64,000 nt of DNA from assembly GCF_001457455.1 (NCBI RefSeq), contig NZ_LN831026.1, positions 1,426,001-1,490,000 of the forward strand, given 5' to 3'. A program made the position numbers and the translations under genes. The notes beneath the pieces are model-generated. The model had not been told where the DNA came from. It ran no database searches and saw only the letters and a list, made by a program, of their open reading frames with translations. Positions 44,638-56,909 of this stretch are shown piece after piece (positions within the stretch are counted from its first letter, which is position 1; every line of letters starts with the position of its first letter). Source of the DNA: Corynebacterium diphtheriae. GTDB lineage: Bacteria; Actinomycetota; Actinomycetes; Mycobacteriales; Mycobacteriaceae.

Positions 44638-45645
44638 TTATCGAACAACACCTTGAGTATCATCACGCTTCGACTTAATGATTGAGGCAACAATCGTGAT
44701 CGCCAAAATGCCTACAATCACAACAAGCGACCAGTGTGTGGCAATTTCTGGAACAGCAATGGGCTCTCCACCATTGACGAATGGAAGCTTATTTTCATGC
44801 ATTGCATGTAACAACAACTTGGCACCGATGAAAGCCAGAATAAGTCCGAGGCCATAAGCCAGATAGACAAGACGATCTAATAGCCCATCCAGCAAGAAAT
44901 ACATTTGGCGCAATCCCAAGAGCGCAAAAGCGTTAGTAGTAAACACAACGTATGGCTCTTGAGTAATACCGTAAATTGCGGGAATCGAGTCGAATGCAAA
45001 CATCAAGTCGATCATGCCAATCGCAACGAGGGCGATAAACAACGGCGTTAATGCAAACTTACCCTTTTGATGAATGTAGAGATGATCCTTCTCATAATTC
45101 GGGGTAACATGCACGACTTTGCGCAACCATTTGATAATTCGCATGTCACTTGGATCAGTCTCCGGCTTATCGGTTACCTCGTCCCAAATAAGCTTCAGTG
45201 CGGTGTAAAGCAAGAAGATGCCGAAAAGATAAAACACATCCGACCATGCTTGGATGACAGCGGCTCCGAGCAGAATAAACACAAGCCTAAAGACCAAGGC
45301 CAAAGCAATGCCAATCAACAGTACTTTCTGCTGATACTGTCGCGGAATTTTAAATGCGCCCATGATGAGCGCAAAAACAAAGAGGTTATCAACACTCAGA
45401 GCCTTTTCGGTTACATAACCGGTGAAAAACTCGATTCCGTGTTGATGAGGGTTGCCAGGTTCTCCCCACGTCAGCCACAAAAACACGCCGAACGCACAAG
45501 CGAGCACGACATAAAATACAGACCACAGTGCTGATTCTTTAAGCGTTGGTTCGTGTGGGGTACGTACATGAGAAAAGAAATCAAATACGAAAAAACCTGC
45601 AATCACCGCAATGGTGATCACCCATGTCACAGCATTTACTTCCAT
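44638..45645 (-). CDS. TerC family integral membrane protein, probable manganese exporter
   Basis: A 335-residue polytopic protein of the TerC/Alx family with about eight or nine spans. Conserved acidic residues lie in membrane segments: EFFTGYVTEKALSVDNLFVFALI and FAFDSIPAIYGITQEPYVVFTTNAFALLGLRQMYFLL. Members export Mn(II) or load it into secreted proteins. ATG 45645 follows a strong GGAGGT site (45655-45660) with 9-nt spacing; the longer frame to 45756 runs back through the leader. A probable Mn riboswitch lies in that leader, which supports a manganese role. Confidence 0.9.
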   Translation of the reverse strand: MEVNAVTWVITIAVIAGFFVFDFFSHVRTPHEPTLKESALWSVFYVVLACAFGVFLWLTWGEPGNPHQHGIEFFTGYVTEKALSVDNLFVFALIMGAFKIPRQYQQKVLLIGIALALVFRLVFILLGAAVIQAWSDVFYLFGIFLLYTALKLIWDEVTDKPETDPSDMRIIKWLRKVVHVTPNYEKDHLYIHQKGKFALTPLFIALVAIGMIDLMFAFDSIPAIYGITQEPYVVFTTNAFALLGLRQMYFLLDGLLDRLVYLAYGLGLILAFIGAKLLLHAMHENKLPFVNGGEPIAVPEIATHWSLVVIVGILAITIVASIIKSKRDDTQGVVR

Positions 45646-45654
45646 ATAAAAGAC

Positions 45655-45832
45655 ACCTCCGGTCTCAATCGTTGAGCAGATGAACCGGAGGTCTCCCCCG
45701 CTCACTCTGATCCGGCCTGCTTGAGCAAATAACCTAAAATCAAAGTAAACCGACATGACCGGGATCGTACGAGAATTCTCGCATGGTAACCGTGTTGACG
45801 ATCAATGCCGTGGGTGGGGTACTCCCCTCCAA
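45655..45832 (-). promoter_or_regulatory. yybP-ykoY manganese riboswitch upstream of the TerC gene
   Basis: Read on the minus strand, the leader contains GGAGGGGAGTA (45830-45820), TGATCGTCAAC (45804-45794) and GGGGGAGACCTCC (ending at 45687), the conserved L1, GUCGUCAA-like and L3 elements of the yybP-ykoY aptamer. P1 would pair GGAGG (45830-45826) with CCTCC (45691-45687). The latter is also part of an 8-bp stem, CCTCCGGT (45691-45684) with ACCGGAGG (45663-45656), which covers the Shine-Dalgarno GGAGG. The two pairings exclude each other, so ligand-stabilised P1 would free the ribosome-binding site. Elements are seen directly; the ligand and mechanism follow from the family and inference. 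Confidence 0.82.
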
Positions 45833-45925
45833 CTACAGTCCGACAGTGTAGCCGATCACATCATCCCACCGCACCTAGGGAATCATCAGTGCATGTCATC
45901 GCAGCACTACAGTTAAAAATCCGAC

Positions 45926-48900
45926 TTAAAAAGCATTACTTGAAGGGTTATACGCAGCACGTTCGCCATGCGATGGATCCGAAGCATCAGAAACTCCTGA
46001 GTCTGCTGATTGCCAATCATCCTCCTTTGGAGCATCTTCTGGCTTAGCACCTTTAATCATCCACAGAGTTGTCTCTAACTCTTCAGGTTTGACCAAGACC
46101 TCGCGGGCTTTTGACCCCTCGGATGGTCCCACAATGCCACGTGTTTCCATCAAATCCATAAGGCGACCGGCTTTGGCGAAGCCAATACGCAATTTACGTT
46201 GCAACATCGAAGTTGACCCTAATTGCGCAGTAACAACCAATTCCACTGCCTGCAATAGATCTTCTAGATCGTTGCCAATATCGGCATCAATATCTTTTTT
46301 AGCTTCAGCGGCTTTATCTTCGGTTACACCTTCGGTGTAGTTTGGCTCGCCTTGAGCCTTTGCAGCATCCACGACTGCTTGGATTTCTTCATCAGTTACA
46401 AACGCACCCTGGATACGCTGTGGACGTCCGCCCTGCGGGATAAACAAACCATCACCCATACCGATCAGCTTTTCAGCACCAGCCTGGTCCAGGATCACTC
46501 TAGAGTCAGTCAAAGAGGACGTCGCGAAGGCGAGTCGCGACGGAACGTTGGTCTTAATCAAGCCCGTAACGACGTCAACTGAAGGACGCTGGGTAGCTAG
46601 GACCAAGTGGATACCTGCAGCACGTGCTTTTTGCGTAATGCGAACAATGGAATCCTCGATCTCCTTAGGTGCGGTCATCATCAAGTCGGCAAGCTCGTCG
46701 ACCACGCAGACGATATAAGGATAAGGATGGTATTCCCGCTGAGATCCCAAAGGTGCTTGGATTTCGCCTGACTTAACTTTTCGATTGAAGTCTTTAATAT
46801 GGCGCACGCGCGTGGACTTCATGTCCATGTAGCGCTGCTCCATTTCTTCGACCAACCACTGAAGCGCTGCGGCCGCTTTCTTTGGCTGAGTGATAATTGG
46901 CGTAATCAGATGTGGAATTCCCTCATAGGGTGTCAATTCCACCATCTTTGGATCCACTAGGATGAGACGAACGTCTTCCGGTGTGGCCCTAGTAAGAAGT
47001 GACACCAGCAAGGAGTTAACAAATGCAGATTTACCCGAACCAGTAGAACCTGCAACCAATAAGTGAGGCATCTTCTGCACTGAATGTGCTACGAAGTCGC
47101 CTTCAATATCTTTACCAAGTCCAATCAACATCGGATCATGATCCGAATGCACGTTCTCCGAATTTAGAACATCACCCAAGCGGACCATTTCGCGATCTGT
47201 GTTGGGGACTTCGATTCCCACCGCTGACTTACCAGGGATAGGTGTCAAAAGTCGAACGTTGTCAGTTGCAACTGCGTAAGCCAAGTTCGACTGCAAATTC
47301 GTGATCTTTGAAACCTTAACACCAGGTCCCAGCTCCACTTCATATCGTGTCACTGTTGGACCACGAGAGAAACCGGTGACATGGGCATCAACTTTAAACT
47401 CAGCAAACACATCAGAAATAGCTTCGATCATCCGATCATTCGCCTCTGAATGGGTCTTTGCTTCTTTTCCAGGAATTAATAGCTGTGTACTTGGCACAGC
47501 ATAATGCGATTCCGGTGCCTCATATGGTTGAGCCGGAGTAGAAGGAGCCGGCGCTGCACTCACGTTGTGGGCTTCTCGGGCCTTAACAGCATCTTGAACG
47601 GCTTTTCGCCCAGCCGCAACCACATCTGCTGCAGCTTCCACATCAGTAACTGGGGTCTGTGGAAGGCTCATCGGCGGAGCGCTCGGCTTTCGCGGAACTA
47701 CAACAGTAGGCTCATCTACTGCAGGGAATTCGTCGGTCTCAGATACATCTCGCGCAGCACGCTGAGTTTCAACAGAACTCTTTTGTGGCTGCGCTGTGCC
47801 GGGGGCGTCGAAAAGCGGGCGAGAATCCACGTCTTCGTCGACGTCGTCGACAAGCGGCGCACTCATTCGTCTCCGCTCTGGAGCCGGGCGGGGTTTTTCG
47901 CGCCGTGGCTGTGGACGATGCAGTTTTTCTCCACGGCTTCGAGCCTCGATCTCTGCGTCGGCATCGGCATAAAGTGGATCGTCTTCGTCCTCTGAGTCGT
48001 CACGAAGACCTTGTACGGTGTTTTGAATAGCTTCAAAAAGCTCTTTCACCGTGACGTTATTAATGCGCAGCGCACCATAAATAATCACGAGCACCAAAAG
48101 CGGAATAGCAAGATAAACAGAAAATCCGCGAGCGATCATTCCACCCGAATAGGCACCTACAATTCCTCCCGCATGCGTACGCCCCTGCCAGTCCGCAGGG
48201 TCGCCCGCAAACAAGTGAATGAGGCCAAGCATGGAAATGACGATCACGCTTGTCCCTAATACCAGTCGTGGCTGATGATCAGGCTCGGGCAACTTGCCCA
48301 GCATCAAGGCAATGGCTATCGCGACAAGCGCCAAAGGCAGAATTAATGCCCCCGCCCCAATGACGAAGTGAACGCCTGCTGCAATCGCAGCACCAATTGG
48401 GCCCGCGATATCAAACCACACCGAGGCTCCCACGATGAATGCCAATGCAATAAGGATTAAACCAATACTATCGACGGATTCATCACTAAGCGCTAACGTA
48501 AAACGCCCTAAGCCGGCTTCTTCATCAAAATCATCGTGCTGATCTTCGATGTCGTCATCAAAGAGATTTTTTTTAGTCTTCGTCATTCTTGACGGTTTTC
48601 TTTTCCTATTTGTGGCAACAGTTTCTTCAGAAGAGAACGCATCGTCCACGGCGTCGAATTCTTCATCGTCGTGTTCCCTATGCAGCGTCCGAGCCACCGC
48701 ACGCGTTACCGACCCCACGCCATGTGCAGTAGCAGAAACTAAAGTGCCGAGGCCGGAGCCGACAGCACGAAAGGCACTGCCCGTACGTTCTTCAGACGTT
48801 TCCGATGCACGTCGAGCCGAACTAGTTGGATAACTCACTGCCGAAGTAGTTTTTCGACTGTGCCCAGCGGGACCACTACCAGAACCTCTACGCGATTTCG

Positions 48901-48979
48901 AGCTCGGTGAACTACCGCTCGTACGCGGTCGCTTATTCGAGGAGGTCCCCGAGGAAGAGGAATTGCTTCTGGCAGTCAT
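45926..48979 (-). CDS. ftsK: DNA translocase FtsK
   Basis: A 1017-residue septal DNA pump. The N-terminus (1-150) is Ser/Arg-rich and disordered. Four membrane spans follow (about 170-310), then an acidic and Pro-rich linker (about 320-500) and the RecA-like motor: the alpha-domain start [20 protein letters not shown], Walker [15 protein letters not shown] (about residue 640) and Walker [14 protein letters not shown]. The C-terminal winged-helix gamma domain ([31 protein letters not shown]) reads KOPS sites. The length is normal for the genus. Confidence 0.95.
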   Translation of the reverse strand: MTARSNSSSSGTSSNKRPRTSGSSPSSKSRRGSGSGPAGHSRKTTSAVSYPTSSARRASETSEERTGSAFRAVGSGLGTLVSATAHGVGSVTRAVARTLHREHDDEEFDAVDDAFSSEETVATNRKRKPSRMTKTKKNLFDDDIEDQHDDFDEEAGLGRFTLALSDESVDSIGLILIALAFIVGASVWFDIAGPIGAAIAAGVHFVIGAGALILPLALVAIAIALMLGKLPEPDHQPRLVLGTSVIVISMLGLIHLFAGDPADWQGRTHAGGIVGAYSGGMIARGFSVYLAIPLLVLVIIYGALRINNVTVKELFEAIQNTVQGLRDDSEDEDDPLYADADAEIEARSRGEKLHRPQPRREKPRPAPERRRMSAPLVDDVDEDVDSRPLFDAPGTAQPQKSSVETQRAARDVSETDEFPAVDEPTVVVPRKPSAPPMSLPQTPVTDVEAAADVVAAGRKAVQDAVKAREAHNVSAAPAPSTPAQPYEAPESHYAVPSTQLLIPGKEAKTHSEANDRMIEAISDVFAEFKVDAHVTGFSRGPTVTRYEVELGPGVKVSKITNLQSNLAYAVATDNVRLLTPIPGKSAVGIEVPNTDREMVRLGDVLNSENVHSDHDPMLIGLGKDIEGDFVAHSVQKMPHLLVAGSTGSGKSAFVNSLLVSLLTRATPEDVRLILVDPKMVELTPYEGIPHLITPIITQPKKAAAALQWLVEEMEQRYMDMKSTRVRHIKDFNRKVKSGEIQAPLGSQREYHPYPYIVCVVDELADLMMTAPKEIEDSIVRITQKARAAGIHLVLATQRPSVDVVTGLIKTNVPSRLAFATSSLTDSRVILDQAGAEKLIGMGDGLFIPQGGRPQRIQGAFVTDEEIQAVVDAAKAQGEPNYTEGVTEDKAAEAKKDIDADIGNDLEDLLQAVELVVTAQLGSTSMLQRKLRIGFAKAGRLMDLMETRGIVGPSEGSKAREVLVKPEELETTLWMIKGAKPEDAPKEDDWQSADSGVSDASDPSHGERAAYNPSSNAF

Positions 48980-49054
48980 GGTCTCCAGCTTAGACGGTTA
49001 AGTCACATTCATCACATTCACAACACTAAACTGCAAAAGATTTTTGAATCTATG

Positions 49055-49729
49055 CTATAGACTTGACTTTTTAAGTAAGTGTGTGGGTCCATCAACGAAC
49101 AGATCCACTTGGTTACGGCCTAAAATCCACAAAACCACTTCCCCGATATCCCCACGGACATGAACCACACAATCCCCTCGCGTCGACACAACTCCTGTGT
49201 CAGCAACGACCAAACGCGGGAATCCTATCGGTTCAATGACCACCGGACAGGCAGAACGGCGCAGCAAGAGTGGGGCAACCCATCGCATAGCGTCATAAAG
49301 TTCTGCTGAATGCCGCTCGGATAAGACACGCGGCTTTGCGTTACAGGGCAATAGATCTAGATTTTGCCACTGCCCTACCGTGGTTTCGCCACGGCGCACG
49401 TCCTCATGGTGCACAAAGTGCTCGATCCGATTAGCGACCGAATCAAGGTATCTTCCTAGGTATCCCCATTTCGGCCCCTTCATCCATTGCGCAACTACAT
49501 GCTCAAAGGGTTGCTGAGTTATTTTTCCCATCGCATCGGCAACAATACGGTTCCCACCTGGAAGGAACATTCCGGCGGCAATCCAAGGACGACTTTCTCG
49601 TATAAGGAGGTGCGCTGCCAATTCTTGAGTATTCCAATCATCACACAGTGTTGGAAAATTTGGCCCTTTTTCTAAAAGTAAAGTAGCCAATTGGGCGCGT
49701 TCGCTAGTTGCTAGGTTCATTTGATCCAT
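49055..49729 (-). CDS. TIGR03085 family metal-binding protein
   Basis: A 224-residue DinB-like/mycothiol-dependent maleylpyruvate isomerase-type fold. The conserved order is LCDDWNTQELAAHLLIRE (first His), VANRIEHFVHHEDVRRG (His cluster) and a C-terminal sterol-carrier-like region (GEVVLWILGR). Actinobacterial TIGR03085 proteins carry these three histidines as a probable metal site; the reaction is unknown. ATG 49729 was chosen, since the extra residues to 49768 fit no family. It lies between rnj and ftsK on the same strand. Confidence 0.8.
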   Translation of the reverse strand: MDQMNLATSERAQLATLLLEKGPNFPTLCDDWNTQELAAHLLIRESRPWIAAGMFLPGGNRIVADAMGKITQQPFEHVVAQWMKGPKWGYLGRYLDSVANRIEHFVHHEDVRRGETTVGQWQNLDLLPCNAKPRVLSERHSAELYDAMRWVAPLLLRRSACPVVIEPIGFPRLVVADTGVVSTRGDCVVHVRGDIGEVVLWILGRNQVDLFVDGPTHLLKKSSL

Positions 49730-49805
49730 TGTAGAGATAAAAAATCCCCCAAAAGTTGCCTTTAGCAAAGCGACAACCTCCGAGGGATTAATCAGTAACT
49801 AGGAA

Positions 49806-51860
49806 CTACTGACTTTCGCGGCTCGCACGCACATCAGCGTCATCGATATCGATGGTCGCTGATGTAGTCGGGATGACCGTTGGCATAATCATTGGCTTAC
49901 GACGCCACTTCTGCTCGACGAATCGTGAAACACGACGGCGCAACTGCTGAACCATACGATATGGATCATTTTCGCCTTCTGCAGCCAGATCGTTCATCGT
50001 CTTTTCAACCAGCTCAGTTACCTCTGGCATCATCGCTACTGCGTCTTCAGAGAATCCCTTGGCTTGGACTGTCGGACGTTCAAGCAATCGAGCAGTACGC
50101 GAATCAATAACTGCGGTAATAGCGATCAAGCCGCCTTCACCCAAGGAAGTACGTTCTTCCAAAACTTCAGCATCAATATCGCCCATGGTCACACCATCAA
50201 CATATAGGTGTCCAACCTGCATCTGACCAACAACACGAGCACGACCATCAACAAGGTCAACTACAACACCGTTTTGAGCTAATACAACTCGGTCTGCTTC
50301 TACACCGGTGGAAATAGCCAGTTCCTTGTTAGCCCGCAGGTGTCGCCATTCGCCGTGAACCGGCATGACGTTCTTAGGACGAGCAGCGTTGTATAGGAAC
50401 AACAGCTCTCCGGCGAATCCGTGTCCCGAGGTGTGGACCTTGGCATCACGGCCAGTTACCACAGTCGCACCAATCTGGGACAGCATATTCATTACACCGA
50501 AAACTGCTTCTTCGTTACCTGGAACCAATGAAGACGACAGAATGATCAAATCACCATCGCGAACAGTGATTTGTCGATGCTCACGACGTGCCATACGCGA
50601 CAAAGCTGCCATAGGTTCGCCTTGGGTACCAGTTGTGATCAGTACAACCTTGTGCGGCGCCATCTTGGCTGCATCATCCATGCTGACAATGGTGCCGCGA
50701 GGTGCTTTCAAATAGCCCATCTTCTCGGCGATTTCCATGTTTCGAATCATGGAGCGTCCATTGAACGCTACCTTACGACCCGCAGCAACAGCCGCATCAA
50801 CGGCTGCCTGAACGCGATAGACGTTTGATGCGAATGACGCCAAGATAACACGTTGCTTTGCATCACTGATCAGGCGCTTCAAAGTTGGAGCGACGTCTGC
50901 TTCAGAACCGGAGAATCCCGGAACAGTTGCATTGGTTGACTCACAAAGAAGCAAATCCACTCCCTCATCACCGAAGCGAGAAAGTGTAGGCAAGTCGGTT
51001 GGGCGACCATCTGGTGGGGTCTGATCAAGCTTCACGTCGCCAGTATGAATAACCAATCCGGCACCAGTCTTAATAGCAACGCCGAGGCAATCAGGAATCG
51101 AGTGGTTGACTGCCCAGAAGCGAATGTTGAACGGACCGCGGTTGATATCCGATTTCTCGTTCACTTCAATGAGCTTCGGACGCTGACGATGCTCACGGCA
51201 CTTTGCAGCAATCAATGCCATAGTGAACTTGGAAGCCAAAATCGGCATATCCGGACGCATCTTAAGCAACCATGGAATTGCACCGATGTGGTCTTCGTGA
51301 CCGTGAGTAATCACCAAAGCATCAACTTTGTCGAGCTTATTCTCGATCGGTCCAAAGTCCGGAAGAATTAGGTCCACTCCCGGCTCACCCGATGACGGGA
51401 ACAAAACGCCACAGTCAACGATCAACAAACGATTGTTGTACTCGAAGACGGTCATGTTACGACCAATCTCAGAAATACCACCCAAGGCATAAATGCGCAG
51501 ACCATTCTTCGGAGCCTTAGGTGGCTCAGGCAGCCTCTGCGTAAGATCTGCACCCTGCATCGATTTCACAGGGGTGCGTCGTCCTCTATTGTTGGACTGG
51601 TTGTTCTTCGATTGTGAAGAACGATTAGAAGAACCATTTCCGCGACGATTACGACCACCGCGCTGAGCGTTGCGTCCGCGGTTGTTTCGTGAAGACTCCG
51701 CAGAAGAATCTTTTTCAGCCTTTTCGGAGTTCTTTACGGCAGAATCTGCCGGCTCAGCCGTCGCAGTAGAATCAGGTGCTTGGAAAACTGGCGTCTCCGC
51801 AGCTTCCGGAGGTCCAGCTTTACGGGTAACCTTGCGCGCACGGCTACGAGGTTCAGTCAT
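49806..51860 (-). CDS. rnj: Ribonuclease J
   Basis: A 684-residue beta-CASP metallo-beta-lactamase RNase with 5' exonuclease and endonuclease activity. The metal site is visible as THGHEDHIGAIPW (about residue 190); later motifs include HTGDVKLDQ, the beta-CASP region (ASNVYRVQAAVDAA, NGRSMIRN) and HTSGHGFAGEL. The first 110 residues are a basic, Asn/Arg/Gly-rich disordered extension that may bind RNA. It starts 2 nt after the dapA stop, so it is in the dapB-thyX-dapA-rnj operon. Confidence 0.95.
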   Translation of the reverse strand: MTEPRSRARKVTRKAGPPEAAETPVFQAPDSTATAEPADSAVKNSEKAEKDSSAESSRNNRGRNAQRGGRNRRGNGSSNRSSQSKNNQSNNRGRRTPVKSMQGADLTQRLPEPPKAPKNGLRIYALGGISEIGRNMTVFEYNNRLLIVDCGVLFPSSGEPGVDLILPDFGPIENKLDKVDALVITHGHEDHIGAIPWLLKMRPDMPILASKFTMALIAAKCREHRQRPKLIEVNEKSDINRGPFNIRFWAVNHSIPDCLGVAIKTGAGLVIHTGDVKLDQTPPDGRPTDLPTLSRFGDEGVDLLLCESTNATVPGFSGSEADVAPTLKRLISDAKQRVILASFASNVYRVQAAVDAAVAAGRKVAFNGRSMIRNMEIAEKMGYLKAPRGTIVSMDDAAKMAPHKVVLITTGTQGEPMAALSRMARREHRQITVRDGDLIILSSSLVPGNEEAVFGVMNMLSQIGATVVTGRDAKVHTSGHGFAGELLFLYNAARPKNVMPVHGEWRHLRANKELAISTGVEADRVVLAQNGVVVDLVDGRARVVGQMQVGHLYVDGVTMGDIDAEVLEERTSLGEGGLIAITAVIDSRTARLLERPTVQAKGFSEDAVAMMPEVTELVEKTMNDLAAEGENDPYRMVQQLRRRVSRFVEQKWRRKPMIMPTVIPTTSATIDIDDADVRASRESQ

Positions 51861-51862
51861 AT

Positions 51863-52768
51863 TTACAATACTCCAGTTTTATTCATATCACGGCGAAGAT
51901 CCTCAATCTCGGACTCACTAGGAGCCACAATAGGAAGACGGGGATCTCCAACCTCAATTCCTTGCAAACGCAAACCTGCTTTTGCCAAAGAAACGCCACC
52001 CAAACGAGCTTGAGCAGCAACTAATGGTGTTAGTTGGGCATTAATCTCTCGAGCTTTCTCAAGATTGCCCTGATTAAAGTTTGTGTACATCTCTCGCAGT
52101 AACTGTGGTGCCAAGTGACCAATCACCGAAATAAAACCAGTTGCACCTACCGACAACCATGGCAGATTAAGCGGATCATCGCCCGAGTACCATGCCAGTC
52201 CAGTCTCTGCAATAAGCGTCGTGGCAGCTGTAATATCTCCTTTAGCATCCTTTACAGCTTTAATCGTTGGCAACGCAGCCAATCGACACAAGGTATCCGG
52301 TGCGATGGGTACCACAGAACGTGGAGGGATGTCATACGCACAAATCGGCAGGTCTGTCGCCTCCGAAACTGTGCGGAAATGCTGATAGATACCTTCTTGA
52401 CTCGGCTTAGAGTAGTAAGGGGTAACAACCAGCAAAGCATCAGCTCCGGCCTCTGCTGAGGCCCGAGCCATCTCGACCGAAGCTGCGGTGTTATTGGTTC
52501 CAGCGCCGGCTATAAGCTTGGCGCTATCCCCTACCTCCGCTTTGACGGCCTTGAGCAGGTCGATTTTTTCTTCCAACGATGTAGTGGGTGACTCGCCCGT
52601 CGTGCCAGCGAGTACTAAGGAATCAATGCCATTGCTCACAAGGTGAGCTGCCAGCTTTTGACCAGCTTTTATGTCAAGAGCTCCATTAGCATCAAAAGGA
52701 GTTACCATCGCCACTGCGATAGTTCCAAACTCTTCGATTCCGTTGTTCGCTGTCAAACCTGTGCTCAT
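51863..52768 (-). CDS. dapA: 4-hydroxy-tetrahydrodipicolinate synthase DapA
   Basis: About 301 residues; condenses pyruvate with aspartate semialdehyde in lysine and diaminopimelate synthesis. TIM-barrel motifs include [14 protein letters not shown] (about 48-61), the catalytic Tyr in [11 protein letters not shown] and the Schiff-base Lys in [13 protein letters not shown] 52768 gives the family N-terminus; ATG 52777 three codons earlier is possible. It sits between thyX and rnj. Confidence 0.95.
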   Translation of the reverse strand: MSTGLTANNGIEEFGTIAVAMVTPFDANGALDIKAGQKLAAHLVSNGIDSLVLAGTTGESPTTSLEEKIDLLKAVKAEVGDSAKLIAGAGTNNTAASVEMARASAEAGADALLVVTPYYSKPSQEGIYQHFRTVSEATDLPICAYDIPPRSVVPIAPDTLCRLAALPTIKAVKDAKGDITAATTLIAETGLAWYSGDDPLNLPWLSVGATGFISVIGHLAPQLLREMYTNFNQGNLEKAREINAQLTPLVAAQARLGGVSLAKAGLRLQGIEVGDPRLPIVAPSESEIEDLRRDMNKTGVL

Positions 52769-52849
52769 GGTGGTCAAGGTTACCCGTTTATAGGCGATAA
52801 GTAATCATTATGTCGACATTTCACCGAAATATCGACATTTTCTCACGAT

Positions 52850-53607
52850 TTAATAATCAGTTACGTATGGACTCGTCGCCATAATCGATCCATCTGAGAG
52901 CACTGAAGTTTCAAAATCGGAAAATACCGTCGGCGCTTTTTCTTTTAAGATCTCGAGGCATCGAACAGCAAGGCTTCGGATTTCAACATCGGCGTGTTCG
53001 GTTGCACGCATACCGATGAAGTGACGCCATGCTCGGAAATTTCCTGTCACCACGATGCGCGATTCTGTCGCATTGGGTAGTATCGACCGTGCAGCTTGAC
53101 GAGCCTGTTTGCGTCGCAAGATCGCATTAGGTTCATCGGCTATTTTATTGTCTAATGCCGTCATCAGTTCGGAATAGGCAAACCGCGCCTCATCAACGGT
53201 GCTAAGAAAGAGTTCTCTGAGCTGTGGATCATTATCGATCAATGGTGGTATGACCACATGTGTTTCATCACTATGCACAAACCGTTGTGAAAGTTGAGAA
53301 AACGAGAAGTGCCGATGCCGAACAAGCTCGTGAGTAGCAGAGCGTGAAAGCCCTCGAATGTACACAGTTGCTGTCGGGTGTTCTAACAACGCCATATGCC
53401 CTACCTCCATAATGTGCCGGATATAGGCGTCATTAGCTGCAGTTCGAGGATTAGGCTTGTCAAAAGTTTCATAACAAGCCCGACCAGCAAATTCGACTAG
53501 TGCTTCAGAATCTGTTGCTGCGGAATCCACTTTCCAGTCGACCCCAGATGGCGTAGTAAAAGTACTACATGCCACCAGCTGAACATCAAGCAAAGACTGT
53601 TGTGCCA

Positions 53608-53608
<1 letters not shown>
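52850..53608 (-). CDS. thyX: Flavin-dependent thymidylate synthase ThyX
   Basis: A 252-residue FAD-dependent enzyme making dTMP from dUMP. The ThyX signature R-H-R-x7-S-x-R appears as [14 protein letters not shown], and the Ser and Arg residues that bind dUMP are present in the C-terminal half ([25 protein letters not shown]). Its ATG overlaps the dapB stop by 1 nt (TAATG). The placement between dapB and dapA is normal for corynebacteria. Confidence 0.96.
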
Positions 53609-54366
<758 letters not shown>

Positions 54367-54447
54367 CTATCCTTAAAATTATCGGTCGCCTCAGCATGAG
54401 CGCATGCATCACACACGAATGCATTCCAGTCTACAACGACACAGAAA

Positions 54448-54513
54448 TACTCAAGCCCCTTGCCCAGCTTTCCTAGGGAATCCCTCTAGAAGCTGAGGCA
54501 AGGGGCTTGAGTA
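54448..54513 (-). terminator. pnp terminator
   Basis: Arms 54448-54464 and 54497-54513 are a perfect 17-bp inverted repeat (TACTCAAGCCCCTTGCC and its complement), with AGCTT/AAGCT extending the stem. It separates pnp from dapB. Confidence 0.85.
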
Positions 54514-54533
54514 TGGTTTAGATCACCGAGAAT

Positions 54534-56801
54534 TTAGTCCTCGTTTTTCACTGGAGCCAAGGAAATCTTGCCGCGGTTGTCAATATCTAGGATTTCAACC
54601 TCGAGTTTATCTCCCACGTTGACTACATCTTCAACCTTTTCGATACGCTTGCCACCACCAAGCTTGGAGATGTGAACCAGTCCGTCGCGTCCTGGCAGCA
54701 AGGATACGAAAGCCCCAAATGCAGTGGTCTTTACGACAGTGCCGAGGAAACGCTCTCCGACCTTAGGCAGCTGTGGGTTAGCGATAGCGTTAATCTTTTC
54801 GATTGCAGCCTCTGCAGCAGCACCGCTGGCGGCCGAAACATAAACTGTGCCGTCTTCTTCAATAGAAATGCTAGCGCCAGTTTCTTCGGTAATAGAGTTA
54901 ATGGTCTTGCCCTTTGGACCGATAACCTCACCGATCTTGTTCACTGGAACGGTAATCGCAGTAATACGTGGCGCGTAGTCGCTCATCTCATCTGGAGTTT
55001 CGATTACTTCTGCCATCGTATCCAAAATGGTGTTACGCGCATCATTCGCTTGGGATAGTGCCTGAGCAAGCACCTCAGAAGGAATGCCATCAAGCTTTGT
55101 ATCTAGCTGCAAAGCGGTAATGAACTGGCGAGTACCAGCAACCTTGAAGTCCATATCACCAAAGGCGTCTTCTGCACCCAAGATGTCAGTCAAAGCGACA
55201 TAACGAGTCTCACCGTCTACTTCATCAGACACCAAGCCCATCGCAATACCAGCAACGGGAGCCTTCAACGGTACACCTGCGTTGTACAAAGACAAGGTGG
55301 ACGCACATACAGAGCCCATCGAGGTAGAGCCGTTCGAACCCAAAGCCTCAGACACCTGTCGGATTGCATAAGGGAACTCTTCACGACTTGGGATCACAGG
55401 AACCAGTGCACGCTCAGCCAAAGCACCGTGGCCAATTTCGCGACGCTTAGGTGAGCCAACACGGCCAGTTTCACCAGTGGAATACGGTGGGAAGTTGTAG
55501 TGGTGGATATAACGCTTCGAAGTTGCCGGAGTCAATGAATCGATCTGCTGCTCCATCTTGAGCATATCGAGAGTGGTCACACCCAGAATCTGAGTCTCGC
55601 CACGCTCGAACAAGGACGACCCATGAGCGCGTGGGATGAGGTCAACTTCCACACCTAAATCACGAATATCGGTGACACCGCGACCGTCGATGCGGAAGTA
55701 TTCCGTCAAGATCATATGACGGACAATCTTCTTCATTACAGCATTGTATGCTGCACGAATTGCCTTAGATGCAGCCGCCTCATCATCAGATCCGAGCTGA
55801 GCAATCAGATCTGCTTCGATTTCTTCCATGTAAGCATTGGTTGCCTCATCACGATCTTGCTTGGACTTGATCGTGAGCAACGAACGCAGTTTCTTAGAAA
55901 CCTTCTTCTCCACTGCATCGTAAACAACGTCAGTGTATGGCGGGAAGAGTGGGAATTCTTGGGTTTCCTTGGCTGCACGCTCGGCCAATCCAGCCTGCGC
56001 ACGGCAAAGAACCTCAATGAATGGTTTAGCAGCCTCAAGACCTTCTGCAACCACAGATTCTGTAGGAGCTGGGGCTCCAGCTTTAACTCGATCTACAACC
56101 TGCTCAGTAGCACCAGCCTCAACCATCATGATGGCAACATCATCAACGGTCTTTTTACCTTGCTTCTTCGAGACAATACGTCCTGCTACGACGAGCTCAA
56201 AGAGTGCTTGTTCATGCTGTTCATGAGTAGGGAAAGCAATCCACTGCCCCTTAGGGTGAGCATCGTCTGCGATCAGTGCCATTCGGACACCGCCAACAGG
56301 ACCAGAAACCGGCAAACCAGACAACTGAGTTGCTGCAGAGGCACCGTTAATTGCCACGACATCGTACATGTCTTGCGGGTTTACGGAAAGAACAGTGATA
56401 ACTACCTGAACCTCGTTGCGTAGCCCCTTAACAAAGGTGGGGCGCAGCGGGCGGTCGATCAAACGGCAAGCCAAGATTGCCTCGGTGGAAGGGCGGCCTT
56501 CACGACGGAAGAACGATCCTGGGATCCTACCAGCTGCGTACATACGCTCTTCAACGTCGACTGTCAGCGGGAAGAAATCGAATCCTTCACGTGGCTGATT
56601 AGATGCCGTGGTCGTTGCCAACAACATCGTGTCGTCGTCAAGATAGGTTGTAACTGATCCGTCTGCTTGGCGTGCCAACTGGCCGGTCTCAAAACGGATG
56701 GTGCGCTTTCCAAAATCACCGTTATCGATAGTTGCGATTGCCTCGGTGATTCCAAATTCCTCGTCAATGTTAAAGACGACGTTGGAAGGCTTTGTGCTCA
56801 A
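54534..56801 (-). CDS. pnp: Polyribonucleotide nucleotidyltransferase (PNPase)
   Basis: A 755-residue phosphorolytic 3' exoribonuclease. Two RNase PH domains (residues 1-260 and 350-590; catalytic region [19 protein letters not shown]) are followed by a KH domain ([18 protein letters not shown]) and an S1 domain ([18 protein letters not shown]). It degrades mRNA and can act as guanosine pentaphosphate synthetase in actinobacteria. It follows rpsO, the common bacterial order, with a 191-nt gap containing a hairpin. Confidence 0.97.
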   Translation of the reverse strand: MSTKPSNVVFNIDEEFGITEAIATIDNGDFGKRTIRFETGQLARQADGSVTTYLDDDTMLLATTTASNQPREGFDFFPLTVDVEERMYAAGRIPGSFFRREGRPSTEAILACRLIDRPLRPTFVKGLRNEVQVVITVLSVNPQDMYDVVAINGASAATQLSGLPVSGPVGGVRMALIADDAHPKGQWIAFPTHEQHEQALFELVVAGRIVSKKQGKKTVDDVAIMMVEAGATEQVVDRVKAGAPAPTESVVAEGLEAAKPFIEVLCRAQAGLAERAAKETQEFPLFPPYTDVVYDAVEKKVSKKLRSLLTIKSKQDRDEATNAYMEEIEADLIAQLGSDDEAAASKAIRAAYNAVMKKIVRHMILTEYFRIDGRGVTDIRDLGVEVDLIPRAHGSSLFERGETQILGVTTLDMLKMEQQIDSLTPATSKRYIHHYNFPPYSTGETGRVGSPKRREIGHGALAERALVPVIPSREEFPYAIRQVSEALGSNGSTSMGSVCASTLSLYNAGVPLKAPVAGIAMGLVSDEVDGETRYVALTDILGAEDAFGDMDFKVAGTRQFITALQLDTKLDGIPSEVLAQALSQANDARNTILDTMAEVIETPDEMSDYAPRITAITVPVNKIGEVIGPKGKTINSITEETGASISIEEDGTVYVSAASGAAAEAAIEKINAIANPQLPKVGERFLGTVVKTTAFGAFVSLLPGRDGLVHISKLGGGKRIEKVEDVVNVGDKLEVEILDIDNRGKISLAPVKNED

Positions 56802-56909
56802 AGTGGGCTTCTCCTCTTAATTTTTCGTGCATGCGATCATCGGTGTCGCTTGCTTGCCGAAAATTCATTCTTCTTATGGCAACGATCAAACTCTAGCATG
56901 AACAAACTA

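Noticed and set aside
47504-47995. 163-residue open frame opposite ftsK
   Set aside because: It mirrors the low-complexity linker of ftsK; composition rather than coding potential explains it.
55716-56423. 235-residue open frame opposite pnp
   Set aside because: Fully antisense to a strongly conserved gene, Cys/Ser/Leu-rich, with no start signals or family pattern.
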